NCBI GenBank assembly: GCA_943327755.2
Contig: CALPYF020000074.1
Coordinates: forward strand, 1-11,021
Length of the DNA stretch: 11,021 bases
Origin: Deinococcus hopiensis KR-140
Lineage (GTDB): Bacteria > Deinococcota > Deinococci > Deinococcales > Deinococcaceae
Direction of reading: 5' to 3'
Position 1 is the first letter of the stretch; every line of letters starts with the position of its first letter. Positions 1 through 5,879 of the stretch are shown here, one piece after another. Under the pieces are notes generated by a model that was given only the letters and a program-made list of their open reading frames with translations, ran no database searches and was not told where the DNA came from. The position numbers were made by a program, and so were the translations under genes.

Positions 1-1
1 G

Positions 2-136
2 GACGGCGCCATCACCGGGAACGCCAACTCGTTCGGCATGGACATCTGGAGTCAGAAGGGCTCCGGTGTCATCCGGTACATCACCTGGGCCGACCAATGG
101 TTCCCCACCCGCACCTTCCGTATCGCCCACCCCTGA
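2..136 (+). CDS. Pilin-like protein, C-terminal fragment (5' end outside window)
   Basis: An open frame enters from the left edge and stops at TGA 134-136, giving the last 44 residues of a protein. The tail (SQKGSGVIRYITWADQW...) resembles the C-terminal beta region of the three pilins downstream, which carry HRKGSVAYYTSTGDGWKLRW and HPKGTGFYRYW at the same distance from their ends. It is also followed after 30 nt by the next pilin. I infer a fourth member of the array. The N-terminal prepilin signal that would prove this lies outside the window. Confidence 0.6.
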   Translation, partial: DGAITGNANSFGMDIWSQKGSGVIRYITWADQWFPTRTFRIAHP

Positions 137-166
137 CCCCCTCCCTCTTTCCACCACCGAGGCACC

Positions 167-625
167 ATGAACAACCGCACGCAAGGCTTCACCCTCATCG
201 AACTCCTCGTCGTCATCGCCATCATTGGCGTTCTCGCCGCCATCCTCCTCCCCACCTTCAGTGACGCCCAGAAAAAGCCGCACGACACCGCCGCCCTCCA
301 GTGCGGCCGGGCCATCATCACGGGCGCCGTGGCGTACCGCATTGGGAACGGCGGCTCGCTGCCTGCTACGCCCTTCTCCCCAGACATCCTCGGCGCAGAC
401 GTCCGCGAGGCCTGCGTGGGGCAGCGCGTCATGCCGTACGCCGTGCCCACCTCCACCGCCGGGGCCGAGTACGCCATCTCGAACATCGACAGCAAAGGCC
501 TCCCGTCATTCTTCGTGGCGAACAGCCGGGGCAGCGGCGCGTTCGTCTCCAACAGTGACGATGCGGTCTGTGGTCCGAAGGGCTGCAAACTCTACTTCCT
601 CCGCTGGTCCGCCTGGGGGCTCTGA
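167..625 (+). CDS. Type IV pilin-like protein (prepilin), copy 1
   Basis: 152 aa. The N-terminus is a class III prepilin signal: a 7-residue leader MNNRTQG, cleavage expected after Gly7 before Phe8, Glu at mature position 5 (Glu12), then a hydrophobic helix to about residue 31. Prepilin peptidase would cut and methylate it before assembly into a pilus or pseudopilus. Cys46 (LQCGRA) and Cys83 (REAC) are conserved in all three copies and could form a disulfide; Cys135 and Cys140 are extra. The start is set by GAGG at 159-162, 4 nt before ATG. The stop overlaps the next ATG by one base (TGATG at 623-627), so translation is probably coupled to copy 2. Whether it is a major pilin, minor pilin or secretion pseudopilin cannot be told from sequence. 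Confidence 0.9.
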   Translation: MNNRTQGFTLIELLVVIAIIGVLAAILLPTFSDAQKKPHDTAALQCGRAIITGAVAYRIGNGGSLPATPFSPDILGADVREACVGQRVMPYAVPTSTAGAEYAISNIDSKGLPSFFVANSRGSGAFVSNSDDAVCGPKGCKLYFLRWSAWGL

Positions 626-1044
626 TGACCCGTCGCACCCAGGGCTTCACCCTGATTGAGCTCCTCGTCGTCATCGCCATCATTGGCGTGCTCGCCGCCA
701 TCCTCCTCCCCACCTTCGCCGGTGCGCAGAAGAAACCGTACGACGTCGCCACCCTCCAGTGCGGCCGGGCGATCGTCACTGCGCAGACCACCTACAAGAT
801 CAGCACCGGCGCGTACGGCGCGTCCCCAGCCGCCCTGGGCGCTGACGTGACCGAGGCGTGCACGGGCGTGGAAATCCAGAGTTACGTCGCGGGCTTCGTC
901 CCCAGCGCCAGTCAGGCCGGGAACGGCGTGATCGGCGCGGACACCGTCAACTACAACTTCTTCGTCTACCACCGCAAGGGCAGCGTCGCGTACTACACCA
1001 GCACCGGCGACGGCTGGAAGCTCCGCTGGTACAGCACCTACTGA
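625..1044 (+). CDS. Type IV pilin-like protein (prepilin), copy 2
   Basis: 139 aa with leader MTRRTQG, cleavage before Phe8, Glu12 and the same hydrophobic helix as copy 1. The DNA from about 636 to 770 is nearly identical to copies 1 and 3 (IELLVVIAIIGVLAAILLPTF, then AQKKPYDVA.LQCGRA), while the C-terminal half diverges. Cys46 and Cys79 match the conserved pair of the family. The gene starts in the stop codon of copy 1 and its own TGA (1042-1044) overlaps the next ATG at 1044. There is no strong separate ribosome binding site before 625, so coupled translation is likely. Function as pilus or pseudopilus subunit is known for the family; the exact apparatus is not shown. Confidence 0.9.
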   Translation: MTRRTQGFTLIELLVVIAIIGVLAAILLPTFAGAQKKPYDVATLQCGRAIVTAQTTYKISTGAYGASPAALGADVTEACTGVEIQSYVAGFVPSASQAGNGVIGADTVNYNFFVYHRKGSVAYYTSTGDGWKLRWYSTY

Positions 1045-1751
1045 TGCCCGTCCCCGCCCACCCGGACGATCAGGCGCGCACCATGCACGCCCGCTGGCGG
1101 GACCTGCTCGACGACACCCTCCTGATCACCCAGGAGCTCCTGCACATGCTCAACCTCACCCTGGACCCGCCCCCCCCACGCCACGGCACCCAGCCAGACG
1201 AGGTCCGCACCAACATCGCCACCCGACGCACCGAACTCCACGCGCGACTGGCCACCATCACCGCCGAGACCGAAACGCTCCGCCACCTCGCTCACACCCC
1301 ACCCGGAGGCACCATGAACACCCGCACGCAAGGCTTCACCCTGATTGAACTCCTCGTCGTCATCGCCATCATTGGCGTCCTCGCGGCCATCCTCCTCCCC
1401 ACCTTCGCCGGCGCGCAGAAGAAACCGTACGACGTCGCCGCCCAGCAGTGCGGCCGGGCCGTCGTCACCGCACAGTTCTCGTACCGCGCCTCCACGGGCA
1501 CGTACACCGATAATCCCAGCCTGCTGGGCCCGGACGTGCAGGAAGCCTGCCGGGATGCAGGCGTGCAGTTGGGCGTGCATGCCACGACCCCCACCGCCGC
1601 GACCTCCGCGTACCTGATGAGTGGAGCAAACGACGTCAGTTGCGCGTTCACGGCGTTCCATCCCAAAGGGACCGGTTTCTACCGGTACTGGCTCACTTCA
1701 CCGAATCCCGTGGCGCTTGGTGACCGCCTTAACACGCTCATCCCGTACTGA
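1044..1751 (+). CDS. Long form: 90-residue helical segment fused in frame to pilin copy 3
   Basis: Reading from ATG 1044, which overlaps the stop of copy 2, gives 235 aa with no stop before 1751. Residues 1-90 are unrelated to pilins: two amphipathic, probably helical stretches (about 12-40 and 52-83) separated by DPPPPRHG, like a short antiparallel coiled coil or small secretion-chaperone fold. I cannot name the family. Residues 91-235 are pilin copy 3 with a complete prepilin signal, so Gly97/Phe98 would be an internal peptidase site behind a very long hydrophilic leader. The Shine-Dalgarno of the internal pilin start is translated as PPGGT. Either this is a real extended product, or a separate small gene has lost its stop. 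The TGATG junction supports translation from 1044. Confidence 0.55.
   Translation: MPVPAHPDDQARTMHARWRDLLDDTLLITQELLHMLNLTLDPPPPRHGTQPDEVRTNIATRRTELHARLATITAETETLRHLAHTPPGGTMNTRTQGFTLIELLVVIAIIGVLAAILLPTFAGAQKKPYDVAAQQCGRAVVTAQFSYRASTGTYTDNPSLLGPDVQEACRDAGVQLGVHATTPTAATSAYLMSGANDVSCAFTAFHPKGTGFYRYWLTSPNPVALGDRLNTLIPY
1314..1751 (+). CDS. Type IV pilin-like protein (prepilin), copy 3, internal start
   Basis: 145 aa from ATG 1314, preceded by GGAGG at 1305-1309 with 4 nt spacing; the aggcaccatgaac context matches copy 1. Leader MNTRTQG, cleavage before Phe8, Glu12, hydrophobic helix to about residue 31, Cys46 and Cys79 conserved and Cys110 extra. This is the expected prepilin and the start most like its paralogues. 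The upstream frame stays open to 1044, so an N-terminally extended form is also possible. The TGA-free upstream segment is the odd feature; the pilin itself looks intact. Confidence 0.85.
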   Translation: MNTRTQGFTLIELLVVIAIIGVLAAILLPTFAGAQKKPYDVAAQQCGRAVVTAQFSYRASTGTYTDNPSLLGPDVQEACRDAGVQLGVHATTPTAATSAYLMSGANDVSCAFTAFHPKGTGFYRYWLTSPNPVALGDRLNTLIPY

Positions 1752-1854
1752 GCTCATGCCACGCCCCAGGTTCCTGGCGCGGAGTCGCGCGCCCCCCGCC
1801 CGACCCGCACGGTCCGCGTTCACGCCCCACGTCTCTCTCCCCCCGAGGTATCCC

Positions 1855-2025
1855 ATGAAGAAGTTCCGCGCTGTCCTGCTGACCCTGATCCCCACTCTGG
1901 TTTGCGTTGCTGGCGCGTACCCCGTGTACCCGCCGGAAACTGGCCTGGCGTACACGACGCAGAGCATCACGCTGATCACGCCGTCCGTCAGTCCCTCCTC
2001 GTACTGCCCCAGCTGCCGCCCCTGA
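1855..2025 (+). CDS. Small secreted peptide with Cys-x-x-Cys tail
   Basis: 56 aa. GAGG at 1845-1848 lies 6 nt before the ATG. The N-terminus is a good Sec signal peptide: MKKFR, then a hydrophobic core AVLLTLIPTLVCVAG, with a likely cut near Ala-Tyr (about residue 21-22). The mature part is only about 35 residues, rich in Pro, Ser, Thr and Tyr, and ends SSYCPSCRP with a CxxC pair. It follows the last pilin by 103 nt on the same strand and is followed by a palindromic terminator, so it may belong to the pilin unit. I do not recognise a family. The signal peptide and ribosome binding site support a real gene. Confidence 0.6.
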   Translation: MKKFRAVLLTLIPTLVCVAGAYPVYPPETGLAYTTQSITLITPSVSPSSYCPSCRP

Positions 2026-2041
2026 AGCGGGCATGACCTGA

Positions 2042-2069
2042 ACGGGCACGCGCTGCAGCGCGTGCCCGT
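2042..2069. terminator. Perfect 28-nt palindrome between convergent genes
   Basis: ACGGGCACGCGCTG is followed directly by its reverse complement. The palindrome lies between the end of the small peptide gene (2025) and the end of the convergent nucS gene (2090). On the + strand it is followed by GTCGTTGTG, a weak U-rich tail. Position and symmetry suggest a bidirectional terminator. Confidence 0.6.
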
Positions 2070-2089
2070 GTCGTTGTGATCTGGCTGGA

Positions 2090-2866
2090 TCAGACCTCGA
2101 ACAGGGACGGCTGCGCGGACACAGGCGCCCCACTGGCCCCCTGATCAGGCAACGCGGAGATCTCCCGGAATTCCAGCCCACGATTCTCCAGTTCCAGCCG
2201 GGCGGGCGCTGTGATGTATGGTGCGGCCAGAATGCCCCGCACGGTCGCCTGCGCGCCGAGCGTCTGCTGCACGGACCGCACGTACCGGGCTAACTGGGAC
2301 ACCGCGTGCTGCGTCGCGCGGCCGCGTTTGAGTTCCACCACGACTTAGCGGCCCTGCGCGTCTTGCGCGTACAGGTCGATACCGCCGGACTCCACCATGA
2401 GTTCCCGGTTTAGGACCCGTAGGCCCGGCTCGATCAACTCAGGATGATCCGCCAACGCCTGCTGCATCTGCGCTTCAGACCCCTTCAGTACGAACCCCCC
2501 TGCCTGCGCGAGTTCCAACGCGAGAGCCACCTGCGGTTCTAGGAACACCACCTGCACCAGTTCCTCCGGACTCCGCCGGGAGGCCAGCAACATACACACG
2601 TCCTTCGCGACTTCCGCTGTGATGCGGTCTGTTTTCGGTTGCCAGTTCATCGGCTTGATGCCAGTTGGGTGATGGATCTGCAGACTGCCATCCTGCTTGA
2701 TCAGCACCTGGTATGTTCCCAGATCAGCCGTACTGGCTGCGCGACCCAGGTAGGTGACCTCGGCCAGCCCCGCCACCTGAATCAGACAGTCGCGGGTGCG
2801 CGTATGGCGGTTGAGGAACGCCGCGAGGTCCTGCGGGGACGGCGCTGTGAGTTGCTCGCGGATCAT
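2090..2866 (-). pseudogene. nucS: Endonuclease NucS/EndoMS, interrupted by one in-frame TAA
   Basis: The frame from ATG 2864-2866 to TGA 2090-2092 would encode about 258 residues, the usual length of NucS/EndoMS, but codon 174 is TAA (2345-2347). NucS is a PD-(D/E)xK-type nuclease that cuts at mismatches or branched DNA ends. Catalytic residues are visible on both sides of the stop: GGIDLYA with Asp164, then VVVELKRG with Glu178 and Lys180. The Asp-to-Glu distance of 14 and the ExK spacing match the archaeal enzyme. The C-terminus ends QPSLFEV, which looks like a sliding-clamp binding motif. There is no frameshift, so the lesion is a single base change or a sequencing error, for example from TAC or TAT (Tyr). 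The truncated 173-aa product would keep the N-terminal DNA-binding domain but lack the active site. No clear ribosome binding site precedes the ATG. Confidence 0.85.
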
Positions 2867-3062
2867 GGATCCAGTTTGACGGGGACGCGAGTGGCCTGCC
2901 GTGGTCCGAGGTGCATTGTGACCCGACCTGCGCTAACGGCCACCTAACGCCGATCGCCGTACGCTCCACTCATCAACCTTGGCTAACGGGAACATCTTAA
3001 GACCACTGTTGATTGGCTGCCACTATTCGCTTCATTCTTTTTGTCTTCGCCAGGAGTGTGCT

Positions 3063-3935
3063 ATGAGCCTTTCACTGATCATCAACGCCGCCGCCAATGC
3101 CGACCAGAGCAGCGCCACAGCCTCCGGCAATGACATACACATCATCTCTGACGCTGAGCGCGCTTCCTTTCAGATTCAGGACGCTGGCCTAAAACAGGCT
3201 GTTGCTGCATTTTTCGGGCAGGCTCCCGATGACGCTTTCCTCCACTCGACGACCCCCTGGGGTGACCTCTACACCAGATACGGCTGGCCTCAGGTCCAGA
3301 CCACCCTCGCCATCCAGAGCGCTACCATAGTCGGCTATTCGTCCGAAGCCACCATCCTCTCCAACAAAACCTTCACCAACAACAGCAGCCACCCGGCCCA
3401 GTTCAATACGGGCATTACGGACTCCGTCACGAATACCACGGAGTCCAACTGGTCCAACTCGAACAGCGTGACCGCCAGCCAGACCATCTCGTATGGCATC
3501 AACTTTCTGGGCACCGGTGGAGGTGGCCAGAGCCAGTTCTCGTACACCGGCACCTGGGGACAAGGCGGATCGCAGAGCCAGGCCATCACGGTCGGGAGTG
3601 AGTCCGGCGTGGTCGTCACGCTGAATCCCAACGAGAGCGTCACGGCTGTCCTTTCGGCAACGCGCGGGCAGCTGAAAGTGCGCGTTACATACGTGGCCAC
3701 CCTCTCTGGCATGGCCGCCGTCAATTACGGTCACACGTACAAGGGGCATCACTTCTGGGGACTGGATATCTATGCGGTCATGTCCAGCGCGAAGCTGCCA
3801 CTTAGTATCACCATTACAGAGGACATCACGATTGGGTATTACTCCGATGCGACAATCACCTTGAAAGACAGTGAGCATCAGGTGCTGATGGTCACACCCG
3901 CCTCTGCCACGCCTGGTCAGAACGCTGCCGATTAA
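3063..3935 (+). CDS. Aerolysin-like (ETX/MTX2-type) beta-pore-forming family protein
   Basis: 290 aa; AGGAG at 3052-3056 sits 6 nt before ATG 3063, which is preferred over longer readings of the same frame. Residues 60-110 (DLYTRYGWPQVQTT, then SNKTFTNNSSHPAQF) and 115-220 are Ser/Thr/Asn-rich with alternating polar and hydrophobic residues. Residues about 138-178 (SYGINFLGTGGGGQSQ...) look like the amphipathic insertion loop of aerolysin-type proteins. The following VVTLNPNESVTAVLSATRG and VRVTYVATLSG match the long beta strands of that fold. Family members oligomerise and insert a beta barrel into target membranes. There is no signal peptide, so export or release is unclear. The gene stands alone, with no immunity or secretion gene beside it. 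Assignment is by pattern; a non-toxic structural relative is possible. Confidence 0.65.
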   Translation: MSLSLIINAAANADQSSATASGNDIHIISDAERASFQIQDAGLKQAVAAFFGQAPDDAFLHSTTPWGDLYTRYGWPQVQTTLAIQSATIVGYSSEATILSNKTFTNNSSHPAQFNTGITDSVTNTTESNWSNSNSVTASQTISYGINFLGTGGGGQSQFSYTGTWGQGGSQSQAITVGSESGVVVTLNPNESVTAVLSATRGQLKVRVTYVATLSGMAAVNYGHTYKGHHFWGLDIYAVMSSAKLPLSITITEDITIGYYSDATITLKDSEHQVLMVTPASATPGQNAAD

Positions 3936-3975
3936 CCCAAGCGGTAGGGGTTGAGCAGACCGACGCGGTCATGAC

Positions 3976-4025
3976 GCCCCACTCGTATGCATTCCTACTG
4001 CCGAAGGAATGCATACGAGTGGGGC
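3976..4025. repeat. Perfect 20-bp inverted repeat with 10-nt loop
   Basis: Arms 3976-3995 (GCCCCACTCGTATGCATTCC) and 4006-4025 are exact reverse complements around the loop TACTGCCGAA. It lies 41 nt after the stop of the aerolysin-like gene and 99 nt before the Tn3 end. It could act as a terminator for that gene, but no T-run follows on either strand. A mobile repeat or a fold-back remnant is the alternative. Confidence 0.7.
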
Positions 4026-4123
4026 AATTCATGCGACGGACCAGCATTCCACCTCCCGGCCGTCGTTGTCTCATCCGGTTGAAGTTGCTCACGTTGAGCG
4101 ACCAGGCTCTTCAGCCTTCGATA

Positions 4124-4161
4124 GGGGTCACACTAGAGTTGGAACGGAGACTAACGCTAAG
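4124..4161 (+). repeat. Tn3-family 38-bp terminal inverted repeat (left end)
   Basis: Exactly 38 bp, opening GGGGTCACAC and closing ACTAACGCTAAG. Length, the GGGG outer end and the ACGCTAAG inner end are the standard form of Tn3-family ends, and the orientation points the element rightwards. A Tn3-family transposase start is found at the right of the window in the matching direction. The partner end and the 5-bp target duplication (predicted CGATA, 4119-4123) are outside the window. Confidence 0.8.
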
Positions 4162-4164
4162 GGA

Positions 4165-4186
4165 AATGAATGTCTAATGAATGTCT
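4165..4186 (+). repeat. 11-bp tandem duplication
   Basis: AATGAATGTCT occurs twice head to tail (4165-4175, 4176-4186), starting 3 nt inside the Tn3 terminal repeat and running into the target duplication of the IS. It could be replication slippage, an excision scar or a protein-binding iteron; nothing in the sequence decides between these. Confidence 0.7.
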
Positions 4187-4188
4187 GA
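4184..4188 (+). repeat. Target site duplication TCTGA, left copy (right copy at 5035-5039)
   Basis: TCTGA directly abuts the first base of the left IS repeat and recurs directly after the right repeat. A short duplication of this size is within the range known for IS982-family elements. Confidence 0.75.
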
Positions 4189-4195
4189 ACCCCGT

Positions 4196-4969
4196 TTAGG
4201 GTTGGGTAAGGTTGTGGGCGAGAACGGCCAGGACGACGCGGAGACGGAGAGCCCGTAGTGTTTTCGTCTGCACGGAGCGAATCTGAGCCTCGACCAAACC
4301 AGAAAATACCGTTTCAATGCGTTTTCGCAATCGAGGGTGGCGGCCAGGCCGCCACCCCGTGTCATACCGGGTATTACTCTTCGGTGGGAACACGTAGCCC
4401 AAGCAGCAGTACCCCTTATCACCGATGATGCGTGGCCCGCCGAAGTCGGGCCACCGCCGGTTGAGCTCGTAGCTTACGGTCGTATCGTGCAAATTGGCTG
4501 GTCGGACCAGATACTGCACGATGGCACCCGAAGCGGTCACCCACGCGTGCAACTTGTATCCGTAGACGTCTCCCTGCGTGCCGTAACCCCAACGAGCACC
4601 GGGAAACGAACACCGCTTCCCCCGTTTGGGTCGGCAGACGGGCAGAGGCATGGAATCGACGATCACTTCCATGCAGGACTGTGATGGGGTGGCGACCGCT
4701 TCAAGTCGTTCAAGCAATCGCTGTCCCCGGGTATACGCCTGCGTGTAGGAGGGAAGATCGACACGATCTTCCCTCAGGATGTTCCACCAGATGGACGGGA
4801 ACGGATGTTTGAAGACCAGTCGGCTGAGCAACAGGGCGATCAGCAGGGCATCACTCAGTTTCTGGTGCGAACACCGCTTGACGTCACTTAAATGCCGTTT
4901 GGCCCAGCGGTGAAGCTGACGGATGACGGCTCGTCGGCCTAAACTGTGATGGAGACGGTATCTAGCCAT
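4196..4969 (-). CDS. IS982-family transposase
   Basis: 257 aa DDE transposase. The catalytic triad appears to be Asp105 (IVDSMPLPVC), Asp184 (IIGDKGY) and Glu219 (RKRIETVFSGL). VYGYKLHAWVT at about 135-145 and the C-terminal LRLRVVLAVLAHNL are also typical of IS982/IS4-like DDE enzymes. N-terminal LSDV...CSHQKLSDALLIALLL matches the IS982 helical start. The length is slightly under the usual 280-300 aa of the family, so the start is not certain. The chosen ATG (4967-4969) lies in the loop of a strong hairpin and has no clear ribosome binding site. The gene is open throughout and probably functional. Confidence 0.88.
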   Translation of the reverse strand: MARYRLHHSLGRRAVIRQLHRWAKRHLSDVKRCSHQKLSDALLIALLLSRLVFKHPFPSIWWNILREDRVDLPSYTQAYTRGQRLLERLEAVATPSQSCMEVIVDSMPLPVCRPKRGKRCSFPGARWGYGTQGDVYGYKLHAWVTASGAIVQYLVRPANLHDTTVSYELNRRWPDFGGPRIIGDKGYCCLGYVFPPKSNTRYDTGWRPGRHPRLRKRIETVFSGLVEAQIRSVQTKTLRALRLRVVLAVLAHNLTQP

Positions 4970-4985
4970 ACCGTCTCCATTTTTT
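4949..4985 (+). terminator. Hairpin over the transposase start; T-run on + strand
   Basis: ATGGAGACGGTA (4949-4960), loop TCTAGCCA, then the exact complement (4969-4980) followed by TTTTT (4981-4985). On the + strand this has the form of an intrinsic terminator that would stop transcripts running from the IS into the transposon. On the - strand the same 12-bp stem surrounds the transposase start codon. It would hide that start in any transcript read in from outside the element. Confidence 0.6.
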
Positions 4986-5039
4986 GCCCTCTGGGAGCCA
5001 TTGAACAGGTCATGGCGCGAGCCCTAAACGAGGTTCTGA

Positions 5040-5384
5040 GACCTGAAGCCAGCGCACATCGGAGGGCTAACGCCACTGGCCGCGCGCGAACACCCGCTCA
5101 GGGGCTGGGCGCGTCGCCGCGTCTGGCCTGAGGCGAGAAATGGAACAGGAAAGCGCGCTTAGACGCCGATGTCGATGAGGCGTTCACGTCATGGAGAGCC
5201 TGTCTCTAGGGCGCGACGCTTATGGGTCAGGCTCAGGGGCTGAAGGTCGCACGAACCGACGGGTCTGGGGCTGAAGACGGCCAGGCGCACGATGATCTGA
5301 CCAGCGAAGCCATGCCCCAGCATCGGTCCACAGGACCTCCCAGAACGCTTTTCTTGCCCTGCAGGGCAGTGCGGAACACCGCTG
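5040..5384. other. Gene-free stretch between the IS and the metal operon
   Basis: No reading frame here has a ribosome binding site or a recognisable product. The open frames on both strands (about 5189-5437 on - and 5222-5440 on +) are short, of odd composition and overlap the end of the hypothetical gene. A 14-bp palindrome TGCCCTGCAGGGCA is at 5355-5368, just beyond the 3' end of the metal operon, but lacks a T-run on the - strand. It may hold remnants of older cargo genes. Confidence 0.5.
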
Positions 5385-5879
5385 TCAAGGCGACGACTCT
5401 GGTGGGTCAGAGCCCGGGCCCGGTGAGGCGGCCCCACTGACCGTGATCAGGGTGTCTGCACCCTGCTTGACCGCCGTGTAGTGCAGTTCCGCTGGGCTGA
5501 TCCTGCCCAGAAAGGCCGAATAATGGTCGGCTGCCGAGAGTTCATCGTCGACCCGGCGGTAGCCGGCCGCCGCCAGCCGCTCGGCCACGGCCCGGGGATG
5601 CCAGCCCGGCACCCGGTACTGTTCGACCCGGCTGAAGCCCTCCTGCACCTCGCGCCGGTAACTGTCGCTGACCGGGCAGGTGGAGGTGAATTCGGGCGGC
5701 AGCGGGGCCAGGCCGTTCCAGAGCGTGCCTGGCCGCTCGATGCAGTACAGGGGACTGCGCCCGCGCTGAACGAGACTGTGCCCGCGCTGAAGCGGCCAGC
5801 TTCCGGCCAAGAGGCCCAGCAGCGCGGCACTCAGCCCCAGCGCCCACCGGCGCCTATTCGCGCGCGTGATCCAGGGCAT
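5385..5879 (-). CDS. Hypothetical membrane-anchored or exported protein, last gene of metal operon
   Basis: 164 aa, family not recognised. The N-terminus MPWITRANRRRWALG followed by LSAALLGLLAGSW is a basic stretch plus one hydrophobic segment (about 15-28), read as a signal anchor or signal peptide. The rest is soluble and polar, with two Cys (in LYCIERPG and TSTCPVSDS) that could pair outside the cell. The C-terminal tail is Pro/Ser/Gly-rich. The ATG is 26 nt inside the end of the CadC-type gene, in another frame, so it is the probable last cistron and likely made under metal stress. The overlap and the clean N-terminal segment support a real gene; a metal-related role is inferred only from context. 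Confidence 0.65.
   Translation of the reverse strand: MPWITRANRRRWALGLSAALLGLLAGSWPLQRGHSLVQRGRSPLYCIERPGTLWNGLAPLPPEFTSTCPVSDSYRREVQEGFSRVEQYRVPGWHPRAVAERLAAAGYRRVDDELSAADHYSAFLGRISPAELHYTAVKQGADTLITVSGAASPGPGSDPPESSP

Larger units (their letters stand above)
4189..5034 (-). mobile_element. IS982-family insertion sequence, 846 bp, complete
   Basis: Terminal inverted repeats begin ACC: left ACCCCGTTTAGGGTT (4189-4203) and, read from the other side, ACCTCGTTTAGGGCT (5020-5034), 13 of 15 identical. TCTGA flanks both ends. The single gene is an IS982-type transposase on the - strand. The stop codon of that gene (TAA, 4196-4198) lies inside the left repeat. Intact ends, frame and duplication point to a fairly recent insertion. 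It sits only 27 bp inside the Tn3 terminal repeat and interrupts no recognisable gene. Confidence 0.85.

Noticed and set aside
858..1043. Upstream extension of the pilin 3 frame into pilin 2 (start at 858)
   Set aside because: This part lies out of frame over pilin 2 and has an Arg/Gln-rich shadow composition; the coupled ATG at 1044 is the better start.
2932..2989. Three CTAACG-containing motifs before the aerolysin-like gene
   Set aside because: Short, unevenly spaced and easily due to chance; no promoter elements line up with them. A weak TTGATT/CATTCT pair at 3009-3038 was also not convincing.
2979..3062. N-terminal extension of the aerolysin-like protein (28 residues)
   Set aside because: AGGAG sits directly before ATG 3063, and the extension has no signal peptide or family similarity.
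3971..4177. 68-residue open frame on the + strand
   Set aside because: It reads through both hairpin arms and into the Tn3 terminal repeat and has no ribosome binding site.
5189..5440. Short open frames on both strands beside the metal operon
   Set aside because: No ribosome binding site, no recognisable domain and low-complexity composition; fragments of an old gene could not be shown.
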